64,000 nt of DNA from Pomphorhynchus laevis (taxonomy: Eukaryota; Acanthocephala; Palaeacanthocephala; Echinorhynchida; Pomphorhynchidae). The translations under genes were made by a program, and so were the position numbers. Below the pieces are notes generated by a model. It had not been told where the DNA came from. It ran no database searches and saw nothing but the letters and a program-made list of their open reading frames with translations. Each line of letters begins with the position of its first letter. Position 1 is the stretch's first letter. The stretch spans positions 1 to 64,000 of the forward strand of contig WNNJ02003692.1 in the NCBI GenBank assembly GCA_012934845.2, in the 5' to 3' direction. Shown in pieces: positions 42,857 to 52,641 of the stretch.

Positions 42857-43646
42857 TTGACTATAGTTTTAATTGATGTATTATATTTTATATTATATGG
42901 TATGCATGAATGCTCATGCAATTGTTAATTTGCATTAATTATATTTTTCGAATTTGAAAACGTAACGCCGGTGCAACATATCTAATATCACTGATTTGTT
43001 TGAACGTATTTATAATCATAAAAAATTTTACATACAATTTTAAATTTTATGAAATATATGTATATATATCTTAATCTTTAAATTTATTTTAAATATATTA
43101 TCTAATTCTTTTTAGCAAGTCAAAAAGTCATTTGACTTTTTAGCAAGTCAAAAAGTCATTTGACTTTTTAGCATAGTCGGCAGTTTTTTATAAAGATTCA
43201 TATTTCGATTTCAATCATATTTCAAAAATTCGACATCGACCTCATTTCTAACTAGGAAACCAATTTAGATATATTTCATATATTGCTAATATAATAATAT
43301 AATAATGTAATATTTATTTATCTTTCAGGTTTTGATGGATACTTGATTTTTCATATTTTTCTTCAATTAAAAGTTATTTATGACTCAAATGCTTTTTTTG
43401 TTTTCATGCTAGCGTGTATATCACAAATTATTAAAACTTAAAGTTGTTTAATGTGTGATAAGTATTTTTTATCTTTTTGGAGGCTAGAATAAATGCAGAT
43501 GCTCAAGATAGGGTACATGGTGATGAAACAGAAGATATACTATGAATGTAAAAGATAAAAGTATAATATAAATTTGATAAAAATTATCTATTTTAACTAT
43601 TTTTATATTTAAGTTTAATTGATACAATTACAATTTTTATTTAAAT
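42857..43646. other. 3' flank of the UBA gene, AT-rich
   Basis: 42872-42912 matches the edge of repeat R (GTATTATATTTTATATTATA, then TGGTATGCATGAA). No other element is seen except the palindromic tandem repeat at 43115. A short open stretch at 43480-43556 ends EDIL and has an acceptor-like start but no supported link to the UBA frame. Confidence 0.45.
43115..43174. repeat. 29-bp palindromic tandem repeat
   Basis: Two copies of TAGCAAGTCAAAAAGTCATT plus TGACTTTTT. Each unit contains an inverted AAAAAGTCA / TGACTTTTT pair. Confidence 0.85.
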
Positions 43647-43962
43647 TGATTGCATCTGTGAGCTGAAATTCTTCTGGTTGTGGTACGACATTATACTCAC
43701 AGGTATTTTTCCTATTCTTGATACAGCAGGACGCTACTAATCAGCCTGGATGTGTATTTTCAAATGCATCCTTAGATCAATCATAATCTTTACTAATTAT
43801 TATTATTATTATTTGTTTTAGTGTTACTGGGCCAGCAGCTGATGAAATCCGCCAAGGCAAATTTGTAGCGCCCTGCTGTATCAAGAATATGAAAAATAAC
43901 CGTGAGGATAATGTCGCGCTACAACCAAAAGAATTTCAGCTCACAGATGCAATCAAATTAAA
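43647..43962. repeat. Fold-back tRNA-SINE element, locus 1 (3' ends only)
   Basis: Outer inverted repeats of about 50 bp (TTGATTGCATCTGTGAGCTG, then AAATTCTTCTGGTTGTGGTA at left; GAATTTCAGCTCACAGATGC at right). Inside them GATACAGCAGGACGCTACTA (left) pairs with GCGCCCTGCTGTATCAAGAA (right). The centre with the tRNA-like part has been replaced by about 80 bp of unrelated AT-rich sequence (43755-43833), itself similar to 44893-44960. Confidence 0.8.
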
Positions 43963-44057
43963 TTAAAATAATTCATTGCAAGTGGCAGCATGAAAAACAG
44001 TGATCCGGCAAGCGGATCACCCACAATAGGGTTGGTTTTTAATAGATCGTTAGAATA

Positions 44058-44122
44058 CATATGGACGTTCGCGATACAAACGTCCATATGTAGGTCTGGG
44101 TCAGCTGTTGACCCAGACCTAC
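44058..44122. repeat. Two adjacent perfect hairpins
   Basis: 44058-44090 has arms CATATGGACGTT / AACGTCCATATG and a 9-nt loop. 44090-44122 has arms GTAGGTCTGGGTCA / TGACCCAGACCTAC and a 5-nt loop. Both use words of the neighbouring SINE (CGCGATACRGACGTCC, GTAGGTCTGGGTCAGCAG). Confidence 0.9.
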
Positions 44123-44475
44123 GTATCACGTTTCGACCCTTATTATCTGCTTACTCTGTACACTGATGCTGATCGAATTTGAACTCAAGACGTCTGTATC
44201 GCGATTTAAAGTTACAACCATTGTTACAACCAGCCTAGTGGATGTAACGTTGAATCGCAATACAGACGTCCTGAGTTCAAACACGATAGTGATACAGACG
44301 TCCTGATTTCAAAGACGATCAGCACCAGTGCACGGAGTAAGCAGATAATAAGGATCGAAATGTAAAATGTAGATGTGGGTCAGCAGCTGAGGAGACCTAT
44401 CCAGACTAATTAGTAGCGCCCTGTTGTATCAAGAATAAGATCAATACCTGTGAGGATAATGTCGTGCCACAACTA
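44091..44475. repeat. Fold-back tRNA-SINE element, locus 2
   Basis: The left arm runs backwards (TTTCGACCCTTATTATCTGC, GATCGAATTTGAACTCAAGA), the right arm forwards (GACGTCCTGAGTTCAAACAC, TAAGCAGATAATAAGGATCG, GCGCCCTGTTGTATCAAG). The B-box-like GAGTTCAA is present in both arms. The right arm has an extra duplicated B-box segment (GATACAGACGTCCTGATTTC). Confidence 0.8.
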
Positions 44476-45128
44476 TAATTACAATTTTATAAAACAAATA
44501 TAATCGTTATAACAATTGTCAAAGATTATTCAAAAAACAATGGAAAAATAAAAATTATAATTAAGTTTCATTTACTATAGCAAAGTATGTCAAAGATGAT
44601 TGGATCTCAGAAAAATTGATTTCACCAAATCAGGGCGTATAGAAGCTCAAATTAAATTTTAAAATCTTGAATGTAAAAATAAACCGAAACTTGCAGTGGA
44701 GGCAATGTCATAGTTGATATGGCTGAATTTCTAATAAACTCTGGATAATGTGATATTGCAGTTTCTATTTATATCCAACATTAATACGCACCCACTATTT
44801 TTACTTTTTCTCAGGCAATAAATTCCTCTTTGAAATTTTTATAAAATCTATTTTTGGAAATAATATTTAAATTACTACTTGTTTTATATTTGTTTGTATT
44901 TTCAAATATATCCTTAGATGAATAATACATAATCTTTACTTAGTATATTTCAGTATTACTATCTATATCTAGTGGAATATACTCTGACACAACATTGCGT
45001 ACGCAAGAGCATATCAAACAATGATTCATTGACCCTAATATGTTGTTCTTTACTTTATAATGAACGAACCATTTTTTGGCTTAAGCTATAAATCAAAATA
45101 AGGAATAAAATAAATACAGTTCATTAGA
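44476..45128. other. AT-rich spacer
   Basis: No gene. 44893-44960 resembles the central insert of SINE locus 1 (TGTATTTTCAAATATATCCT, TAATCTTTACTTAG). Confidence 0.45.
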
Positions 45129-45129
45129 A

Positions 45130-45900
45130 ATATAGTGATGGTTCTCTTACCGACTCCGCAAAACAAGCCGCGTTTCCTCATGCATCGCTGCGATAATTCG
45201 TTGCATGAGGAAACTCACTGCCCGTTTATCTCCGGTCGACCGAACTAATTTTTTTTCCAGAAACTGCAAAAAAGCCTCTGTGCTGGTGCCAAATGCTCCC
45301 AAGGTTTCGATGGCGATCAGAACAAACTTGTACTGCTGCTCATCTACGCCGCTATATTTGGTACGCTTCACAAGTTCAGCATGATCAGCAACGGAATTCG
45401 CAGAATGTACTGCGCGCTATGTGACTGGCTGCAAGAGTGTTTGGGCATGTAAAGTCCTAAGTAAGCACTCGCCCAGCCTATCACGACAGTAACTAAGCCC
45501 CGTCGGGCCGCTTGCCGTCGTCTCTAGTTCAACCGACAGGTTCCAGTCTGGATGGAATTCTTGTGGAGGCTAGGGTCATTCTCATAATTTCATTGACCGC
45601 TGAATAGCGTACATTTATGCCTTTTGTTTTGTTGAGGTCTAGCGCATGGGCGCTGTTTTTTCGAACTGCTTCTTCGCATATACATTGATGTGGCTGAGCA
45701 CATTGAACACCAAATCTGAGTGCAACTGCGGTGAGCAATGATTGGTCATCAATCCGGGTGTCAACGGAAGCTATTGGTAATGCTTCGAGGAAAGTCCAGA
45801 ACCTTTTTGAAGCGGTAGCAATGAGACGAGCACGAGATTCGGGACTAGTTGCTTTGTCGACAAGCTTTTGATGACATGCATTATAGTAGTCCTCCATCCA
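45130..45900 (-). pseudogene. PD-(D/E)XK-like domain fragment of an RT element, WDFT type (longest copy)
   Basis: The minus strand from 45897 reads MEDYYNACHQKLVDKATSPE, RFWTFLEALPIASVDTRID, LLTAVALRFGVQCAQPHQCI, INVRYSAVNEIMRMTLASTR and IPSRLEPVG, then RDDGKRPDGA, WDFT-like LTxDFTCPNTLAAS, and (45147-45371) QQYKFVLIAIETLGAFGTST and KRAVSFLMQRIIAAM. It follows the order I know from invertebrate RT proteins: Cys-rich HxC block, RLEPVG...RPDG, WDxT, VPVAVETLG, QRIS. Some blocks are in different frames. RPD and (W)D match a PD-(D/E)XK core by inference. Confidence 0.7.
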
Positions 45901-45904
45901 TCGT

Positions 45905-47235
45905 TTTTAAATGGTTGGCTCCGATGGAATTCAGCGTGCTATTGACTTGTAGCTTTTTCAAAGTTTGGATCTGGTAAGAATGGATAGAGTGACGTGCAGT
46001 TTCCTGGCAGTCTCTTGGTTAGCGGGATCACACAAAATAGTAGGTTTCTCGTCTTTATCATACGGGGATAGAATAAAATCTTTGAATTTGATGTCATTAA
46101 GATATCGTAGAATAATTATAGATCTTTGAATGGTGTATACGGTAATGGTGATGGCTTTGACGCAGAGGGACTAAAGAATTTGTTTACTTTGTCATGCAAC
46201 CATCGTACTAGGGGACACTCTTTAAGGTTAATCAAACCACGAATTCGGATAATTTTGATGCATCGACGATTTGCAAATATAGCAATAAATAATTAGAATG
46301 GGTTGTAGTTTGACCCATTGAAATGCGAGTCTAACCCGATTAAATTCCTACAACTCTTCGCAAGCTACCGGAATACTTTCGACTACCTATAAAAGTTCTA
46401 TTTTCAATCCCACCAACAGGTACTAGCAAAAATATTACACCTCTCCAATCTCTCTGTTTCCTTCAGACAGGCTCTCTCGAAAGAATAATGGTGTTCTTGA
46501 TATATGCTACAACTGAATATGAACAGAACGAGCATTGATCGTCTTAGCCCTTCTTATGACTTATTATGCAAACATTAAACTACAATATGAAAACGATTAC
46601 AAGACGTTGCAATGAAACAATATCCGGAGTTTATTTTATATTCCAAAATATCATGTATTCTCGTAATACAGTGGAACCTCTAGATAGTTTAATACATTCC
46701 TTGACTAAGCTCGTATGTCGATCAATATTTTGAATTTTGATCGATATTATAATTATATAAGTTGTACGGTACAAAAGCAGTAGTCTTAGCATTTTTAATA
46801 CATTAACTTAAGATACTGTTCATAAGTACAAACGCGTAAATAATTAGTAGCATCCTAAATCGCAATGGTTTTCTCAAGATTCTATTATTGTTTTGAGTAA
46901 AACGATTAGATATTTTATCACAAGACCTTGTATATTAGTTTGCTCACATCCGGAAGTAGCATTGCTGCAGTATTTTATATATTACGGTATTACATTTAAT
47001 AATATTAAGTACACAATGGTTTAAAAATATTCATAAATGTTATGTTTTACTTTTTAATAATTACTATTAATTAGTAATTTGGCAGTCAGGTATTACTTAA
47101 AACGCACAATCTTGGCTAATGTGTAATATTAATATTAATAATATGTAATATTAATTTTTTAATATTACATTATATGTTTTAATATTATATTTTTTAATAT
47201 TAAATAGGGATAACCAAAATGCTAATTAAAGATCA
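45905..47235. other. Unassigned stretch
   Basis: The first 300 bp may continue the RT element on the minus strand, but no motif is clear. The rest is AT-rich. Near 46667 a word ACAGTGGAACCTCTAGATAG resembles pogo/Tigger termini but no partner end was found. Confidence 0.35.
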
Positions 47236-47239
47236 AAAA

Positions 47240-47775
47240 AAGAAAGGTCAGAAAGAAAATTATCGTCAAAATAGGTCTTTGTCGTCATTTTATAGTGACC
47301 GCTAAGGAGGATCAAATATGTTCAGGCGTAGCAATTGAACCAAGTCTGGCTCCGGTATCTGACATGATTATTTTCGAAAATAGCGTAACCACACGAAAGA
47401 CTGAAGCATGCCCAAATATCGTGTGTCAATCGGTAGTAGGATGGAACATATGCTCATGGACTTGTCGACTCAAATGCTTTATCGACTTACCTCATTCTAT
47501 ACGCCTAATTTGAATATCACCAACATTGGAAACAATCTATATATGAAGAACGCATATGTAAGGTTGACAATAGTTCTTTTGCTCATGTTGTATTTGCTGC
47601 AACCGGCGGAGCATGAAAATAGACGCAGTCTATCGTAAATGCAATTGCTTCAAAAATTAGCGAGAAAGAAGAAACTCTAAAGTGGCCGCATGTCTTCGAT
47701 CAAAATTGAGCATTGCAATGGCTAAGTCCATATCGCAGTGTCTGCGTGCACATCGACAAATCGAAGAAATTCTGT
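47240..47775 (+). pseudogene. PD-(D/E)XK-like domain fragment of an RT element, ARLD type (third copy)
   Basis: Plus-strand blocks in more than one frame: VAIEPSLAPVSDMIIFEN, TTRKTEA (before ARLD), YRLTSFYTPNLNI, DNSSFAHVVFAATGGA (SFTPLVFSxxGG), and AIASKISEKEETLKWPHVF. Order as in the copies at 25.1 and 26.4 kb, more decayed. Confidence 0.5.
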
Positions 47776-48018
47776 TAATATAACATGATTCATTATATAA
47801 ATTTCGAATGGCTAAAGATAATTCATTTGTTAAATTCTAAAACATTTTTAAATAAAGACACCTGTTTGAGGGAACCCTGCTTTTTTAAATTATTTTACAA
47901 AAATAAATTAATTTAAAAAAGTCAATACTATATATTGGATTATGTATGCTTTCATAGATTACATTTAAATTTATTAGTTAAACTGATCAATCAACTAAAA
48001 CTGGTCCGTAGCTGGGTC
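47776..48018. other. AT-rich spacer
   Basis: Nothing recognised. Confidence 0.4.
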
Positions 48019-48462
48019 ACTTAAGCACTCTATAATGCACGCAGCGTTCCCACTTTAAATTACTGCAGTAAGGCGTTGCCGAAGGAAGGATGTGACGCGT
48101 GCTGAGAGCACGCGTCATTAAGAGAGCCCAGTCGCTGTCTTAATGCCGTTTCCAAGCATCTTTATAAAAAAGCAGTCTCCTTCCCAAAATACCCCAAAAT
48201 CTCAATAGCAATCGGCCTAAAAACGAATTGTCGATTATCTAATTCGCTATATTTTCACGTTTCCGGAGCACTGCTGAAATGGCTACACTGCCCTCAGACA
48301 CGACAGCAAGTGCTTCATAACTTAGCGCAAGATTCACGCAGGTGAAATCCCATAATAGGAGTTTACCATCCTTCCACGGTATCAGTGATCCACCATCTGT
48401 ACGCTTCTTGTCGTTCCGCAGCAGCCCTGCTGCTCTAGGCGAGACGAGCCATCAATGTAGTT
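48019..48462 (-). pseudogene. PD-(D/E)XK-like domain fragment of an RT element, WDFT type (third copy)
   Basis: The minus strand reads LLRNDKKRTDGGSLIPWKDG, KLLLWDFTCVNLALSYEALA, VVSEGSVAISAVLRKRENIA, and at the end SGNAACIIECLSDPAT. It corresponds to DGKRPDG...W...G...WDxT...TLA...RGNAA. The RPD block reads RTD here. Frame changes in the middle. Confidence 0.65.
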
Positions 48463-48564
48463 TACATTTAAGTTCATGATAATCATATTCAGGAGGTTGA
48501 AAGCTATATTTATTCCACCGTATTATACTGATAATAAATAGCAATAATATTAATAATTTACATT

Positions 48565-49100
48565 GTAATTCTTCTGGTTGTGGTACGACATTATACTTAC
48601 AGGTATTATTCCTATTTGATACAGCAGGACGCTACTTACGAGTATAAGCCTCAGTGGGTCTCACCAGCTGCGACCCATACCCACATTTCACATTCCGAAC
48701 CTTTATTCCTGCTTACTCGCTACACTGGTGATGATCGGATTCGAACTCAGGACTTCGGTATCACACTTCTAACGTGACATCCGCTAAGCTAGCTGCTTCA
48801 CTGGAGCATCTATAGTGGATTTAGCCTCTGGAACAGCTAGCCTACTGGAGCAGCCATCCTAGTGGATGTGGCGTTATATCGCGATACGGATGTCCTGAGT
48901 TCGAATCCGATCAGCATTAGTGTACGGAGTAAGCAGATAATAAGTGTCGAAACGTGAAATGTAGGTCTGGGTCAGCAGCTGATGAGACTCATACAGGCTG
49001 ATTAGCAGCGTTCTGCTGTATCAATAATAGGAACAGAATAACTGTGAGGATAATATCGTGCTACAAACCGAATAATTTCACCTCACAGATGCAATCAGGT
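48565..49100. repeat. Fold-back tRNA-SINE element, locus 3 (most complete)
   Basis: The left arm (48565-48800, minus sense) has a tRNA-like A box TAGCTTAGCGGATG (48778-48791) and B box GAGTTCGAATCC (48737-48748). The right arm (48840-49095, plus sense) has A-box-like CATCCTAGTGGATG (about 48855-48868) and B box GAGTTCGAATCC (48897-48908). Both then run TAAGCAG...GGTCTGGGTCAGCAGCTG...CTGCTGTATCA...GTGAGGATAAT. The two arms are head to head with their promoters in the centre. No protein is encoded. Confidence 0.85.
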
Positions 49101-51245
49101 TAAATAAATTATAATATTAATTATATTAATGAGACAATATATAATATATAACCTGTTTTTATTTAATATTTGCCGAAAAATAAATATTATGAAATTTTGT
49201 ATGGAGTTTGAAAATTATAAAGCAAAATCATATAATCAGAAATATTTGAATATTAAGTAAGAAACATTAAAATGAATCAACACAATGTAGGATATTTTAA
49301 AAGCAAATTGTATGACATAATAGTTTGTTACTGAAAAACTGCATTAACAAAGTGATAAAGTAATAACGTAACAAACTATTTTTATTTTACTATAGAATAT
49401 AGCAAACTTTATATAGTTTTAGATTTACTAAAACTACATAAATGTTAGCTTACAAATAGAATAATATTTCAGATAATAGTGATATGCTCAAAAGCTTGAA
49501 TATTATAGCACAATAAAAGGTACAAATTATACAGGTCACTGCATTTAATTTCTTTTCATAATGTTGTCATGTCGTTCCTGGTTTGTACTCAAACATTAAT
49601 ATTAACCAAATTTGTATTACTTTTGTAAAAATCGAATAACTTTGTACATGATACTTCTCAGCATAATAACCCTTATTAGAAAATGACCTAAATGGCCGAC
49701 ACCTGATAGCATAGCAGTTCCTCCTGATGATTCTGATAAATCAGATACATCGTCTGTTATTTATTAGTCAATTCATTAAAATTAACTTTTATTTAAAATT
49801 TCAATTTTTTATTTTAACTTGATTTAAATTATTAATATCTTATATAACAATTATTTATTATTTAAATTTTATTTAGCATTATTCTTAATTTATAAAATCA
49901 TTTATTATTTATTTATCTTTATTTTTAAGTTATATATAAAATACTTAAAATACGTAGATTTCTAGGTATGATAGATGGAAGTGGAGAGTTGAGGTTATGT
50001 TAAGAATATGTTTTAATATATTCGTACTAAAATTTAAAACATCATAATATTTAAATTGAGCTCGAAATAAGATTACAGTTATGTGTAATTATTGAGGCAT
50101 TTTGTCGAACTGCTTAACAAGTTAAAGAGGAAGATAGTTGCCGAGCGTCATCGAAGAGAAAGTCGCGATGTTTTAAGCGAGTTAGCAAGTGAAAGTAGTA
50201 ACACCTGTGGTCGGGCTAATAAGATTAAGCCTGATGAAGATGAACCTTGAAAACGAGCTTAGCGCCTGTTGGCTCAGGCGATAGTTGACGGCGTTGGTTT
50301 ACAATTTTAACTTGATATAAATTTTATATAGTACAATTTTACTTATTACTTCGGCAAGGTTATATATTTGTTAATATGTTATGTTGCAAATTATATAATA
50401 ATAAATTGGAAATTTGTGCTTATGGATGTAGAAATGCTGATATATTGATTCCATAAATCAAAAGCACGTTAACAGTTGGAAGTATAATTCATACCGATTA
50501 CTAAAAGACATATTCTCAATCAAATACATTAAGTTATCAACACTATTCAGTTAATCATAGTCATAACTTTGTTAACTCACATTGTTTTTCATTTACATTT
50601 TTTTCATTATATAGAATAAAATAAATAGACTTAGTTATCTGATTTATCTGCTTACAAGTAGAAATTAGTAAACTAATATGTGCCATAGTGATGTTTGTAT
50701 TCAAATAGTCGTTAATAGAGTGAGGAAGAACGTACTAAAATATTAAGGTGCTATCATCAATATTTAAGAAGATATTTAAATTTTAATAATTAAATTTAAT
50801 TATTTTTAAAATTTTATTTGTATACAAGTAGAAATTAGTAAACTAATATGTGCATAATATTTAACATCACGTTTAATTCAAAACACTGCAAGACTAAAAG
50901 TGTACGGTAATTAATAAGCAGTGAGTCGGAAAAGGGGGTAAAGGGCATATCAATTCATATAAATGTAAAGTAAATTTAGAAATTTCGGACTTAAATATAT
51001 CTTTTTATAATAGTAACGTGCATAGATGACTACTATTTGGAATGACTACTATCACTGCGAAGACTGGCTACAAGAAAAATATAATCATACGCCCACCGCT
51101 AAAAGAATAGTCCGTTATTTGTATAAGAATAACGAACAAGCATCTAGAAATCTTGATAAGATTGGCATTGAGTAATATAAATGATTATATTGATGACGTC
51201 GCTGTTCAAGTTTAAAATAAATATTCCATTAATTCTATATTTTAT
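49101..51245. other. AT-rich intergenic DNA with a repeat S copy
   Basis: No gene is seen in about 2.1 kb. 49745-49960 is repeat S, inverted relative to 20535-20720. GTAGAAATTAGTAAACTAAT then ATGTGC occurs twice (50659, 50827). Confidence 0.55.
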
Positions 51246-51249
51246 AAAA

Positions 51250-52040
51250 ATGTATTTTTTTCTAAGCCAATTGTTTTTGTCAACAGGCTTCAATTGACGA
51301 ACTGCAGGCTCAATCCCACGCCTAGACTTAACATGAATCATGCAGTTAATTGATCGGAGCCAGTTTAAATCGGAAACTACATGGCATATGTTACTTCATC
51401 AAAGATGCATTTTTTCGAACCCTATTATTTTTGTCAGCAGGCTTCGATCAACGAATGCAGCAAGCTCCATGCCGAGTCAAAACGTGACATGGAGCCTGCA
51501 GTTCATTGATCAAAGCCAGTTTCAATTGGTAACAGCATTGAATATGTTCGGAATCCTGACCGTTGTTTCATTCCGCACAGCGGACTTATCTTCTATACGC
51601 TCAATCCAGTTTTGGATCCAACGAGTGAAGCGAACAATAAGCGACAACCTCTGTTGAGTAGATAAAGATGGTCAACGCAGCAAATGTTCTGGTTCAATCC
51701 TGACCGTTGTTTCATTCCGCACAGCGGACTTATCTTCTATACGCTAAATCCAGTTTTGGATCCAACGAGTGAAGCGAACAATAAGCGACAACCTCTGTTG
51801 AGTAGATAAAGGTGGTCTACGCATCAAATGATCTGGTTCAAGAGTGAAAGCCTCATACTTTTAAGCAATCGAAAATTGCTTCTTTTACTGTTACACAGGC
51901 AACTGAAAACGATTAGTGGGTAAGTGGGTACTTCATTCTGCTAATGAGTGTTGTCGTATACTCCATCAATTCGGAGCTAAAGCGGTCGTCTAGAAATGAC
52001 ATGGAGCCTGCAGCTTGTTGATCGAACTTTTTAATTATCT
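51250..52040. repeat. Array of hairpin units with a 144-bp tandem duplication
   Basis: 51541-51684 and 51685-51828 are nearly identical direct copies (marker GTTTTGGATCCAACGAGTGA at 51609 and 51753). Left of them two related units (about 51262-51372 and 51411-51530) each fold: GGCTTCGATCAACGAATGCA...GCTCCATG pairs with CATGGAGCCTGCAGTTCATT...GCC. A further CATGGAGCCTGCAGCTTGTT lies at about 51998. No coding capacity. Confidence 0.8.
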
Positions 52041-52641
52041 GATCTCTCTCTAAGTTTCTTCAAAAAAAACTTTACAATTTGATGTGCTACACATATGCTG
52101 TGCTAAACATATGATGTTGCACGTATGGTTGATTAGACTGATAAATCCTAAATTCTGTAATGCTTAGGTTCACATGTAATGCATTAAAGCACACGATTTG
52201 TGAGGTGACTAGCCACATTTTGAAACTTATACCCAACCATACAATAAGCCATTTTTATTTATGTATGAGTGTGCCTATGTACGTTCATATCTGTAAAAAT
52301 CTAATTGCCATTCTTCAACAACAAACGTATTCTCTACAAAATATCTTATATTTTGTCAAGAAGCTATTTGTTCAAAATAGCATATGCTGATTGAATATTA
52401 TGGTGTTATTAGCAAATCGCAAAATGCCAGTTTGGAATTTACGAATTTAAAAGTTTGTAATTTTGTAGAAGAATTAATAAAATAACCTAGTGTTATTTTG
52501 ACCCTGCTGCAAAATTCCAAATTTAAAAAGAATGGATCATCATTTATTTTTTATTTCAAGAGTATGAAATGTATTTTCATTCGTTTGGCTTTATTCGAAA
52601 AATGTTTTTACAAAACGACAAATACTGGCTTACAAATATTC
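52041..52641. other. 3' flank of SLC33A1
   Basis: AT-rich, no recognised repeat. The right end should be the 3' UTR of the minus-strand gene. Confidence 0.4.

Noticed and set aside
43480-43556. Downstream exon of the UBA gene (ending EDIL)
   Set aside because: It has an acceptor-like start, but no convincing donor or phase connects it to the UBA frame.
46667-46790. pogo/Tigger-like transposon end (ACAGTGGAACCTC)
   Set aside because: No matching inverted end, TA duplication pair or transposase fragment was found nearby.
48730-48800. tRNA gene suggested by good A and B boxes
   Set aside because: The sequence between the boxes does not fold into a full cloverleaf by eye, and the same unit recurs as SINE arms at other loci.
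51340-51657. 105-codon open frame
   Set aside because: It runs through the hairpin array and the tandem duplication, and has no recognisable protein pattern.
52160-52390. 76-codon open frame 3' of SLC33A1
   Set aside because: AT-rich, hydrophobic by composition, no motif and no splice or promoter support.
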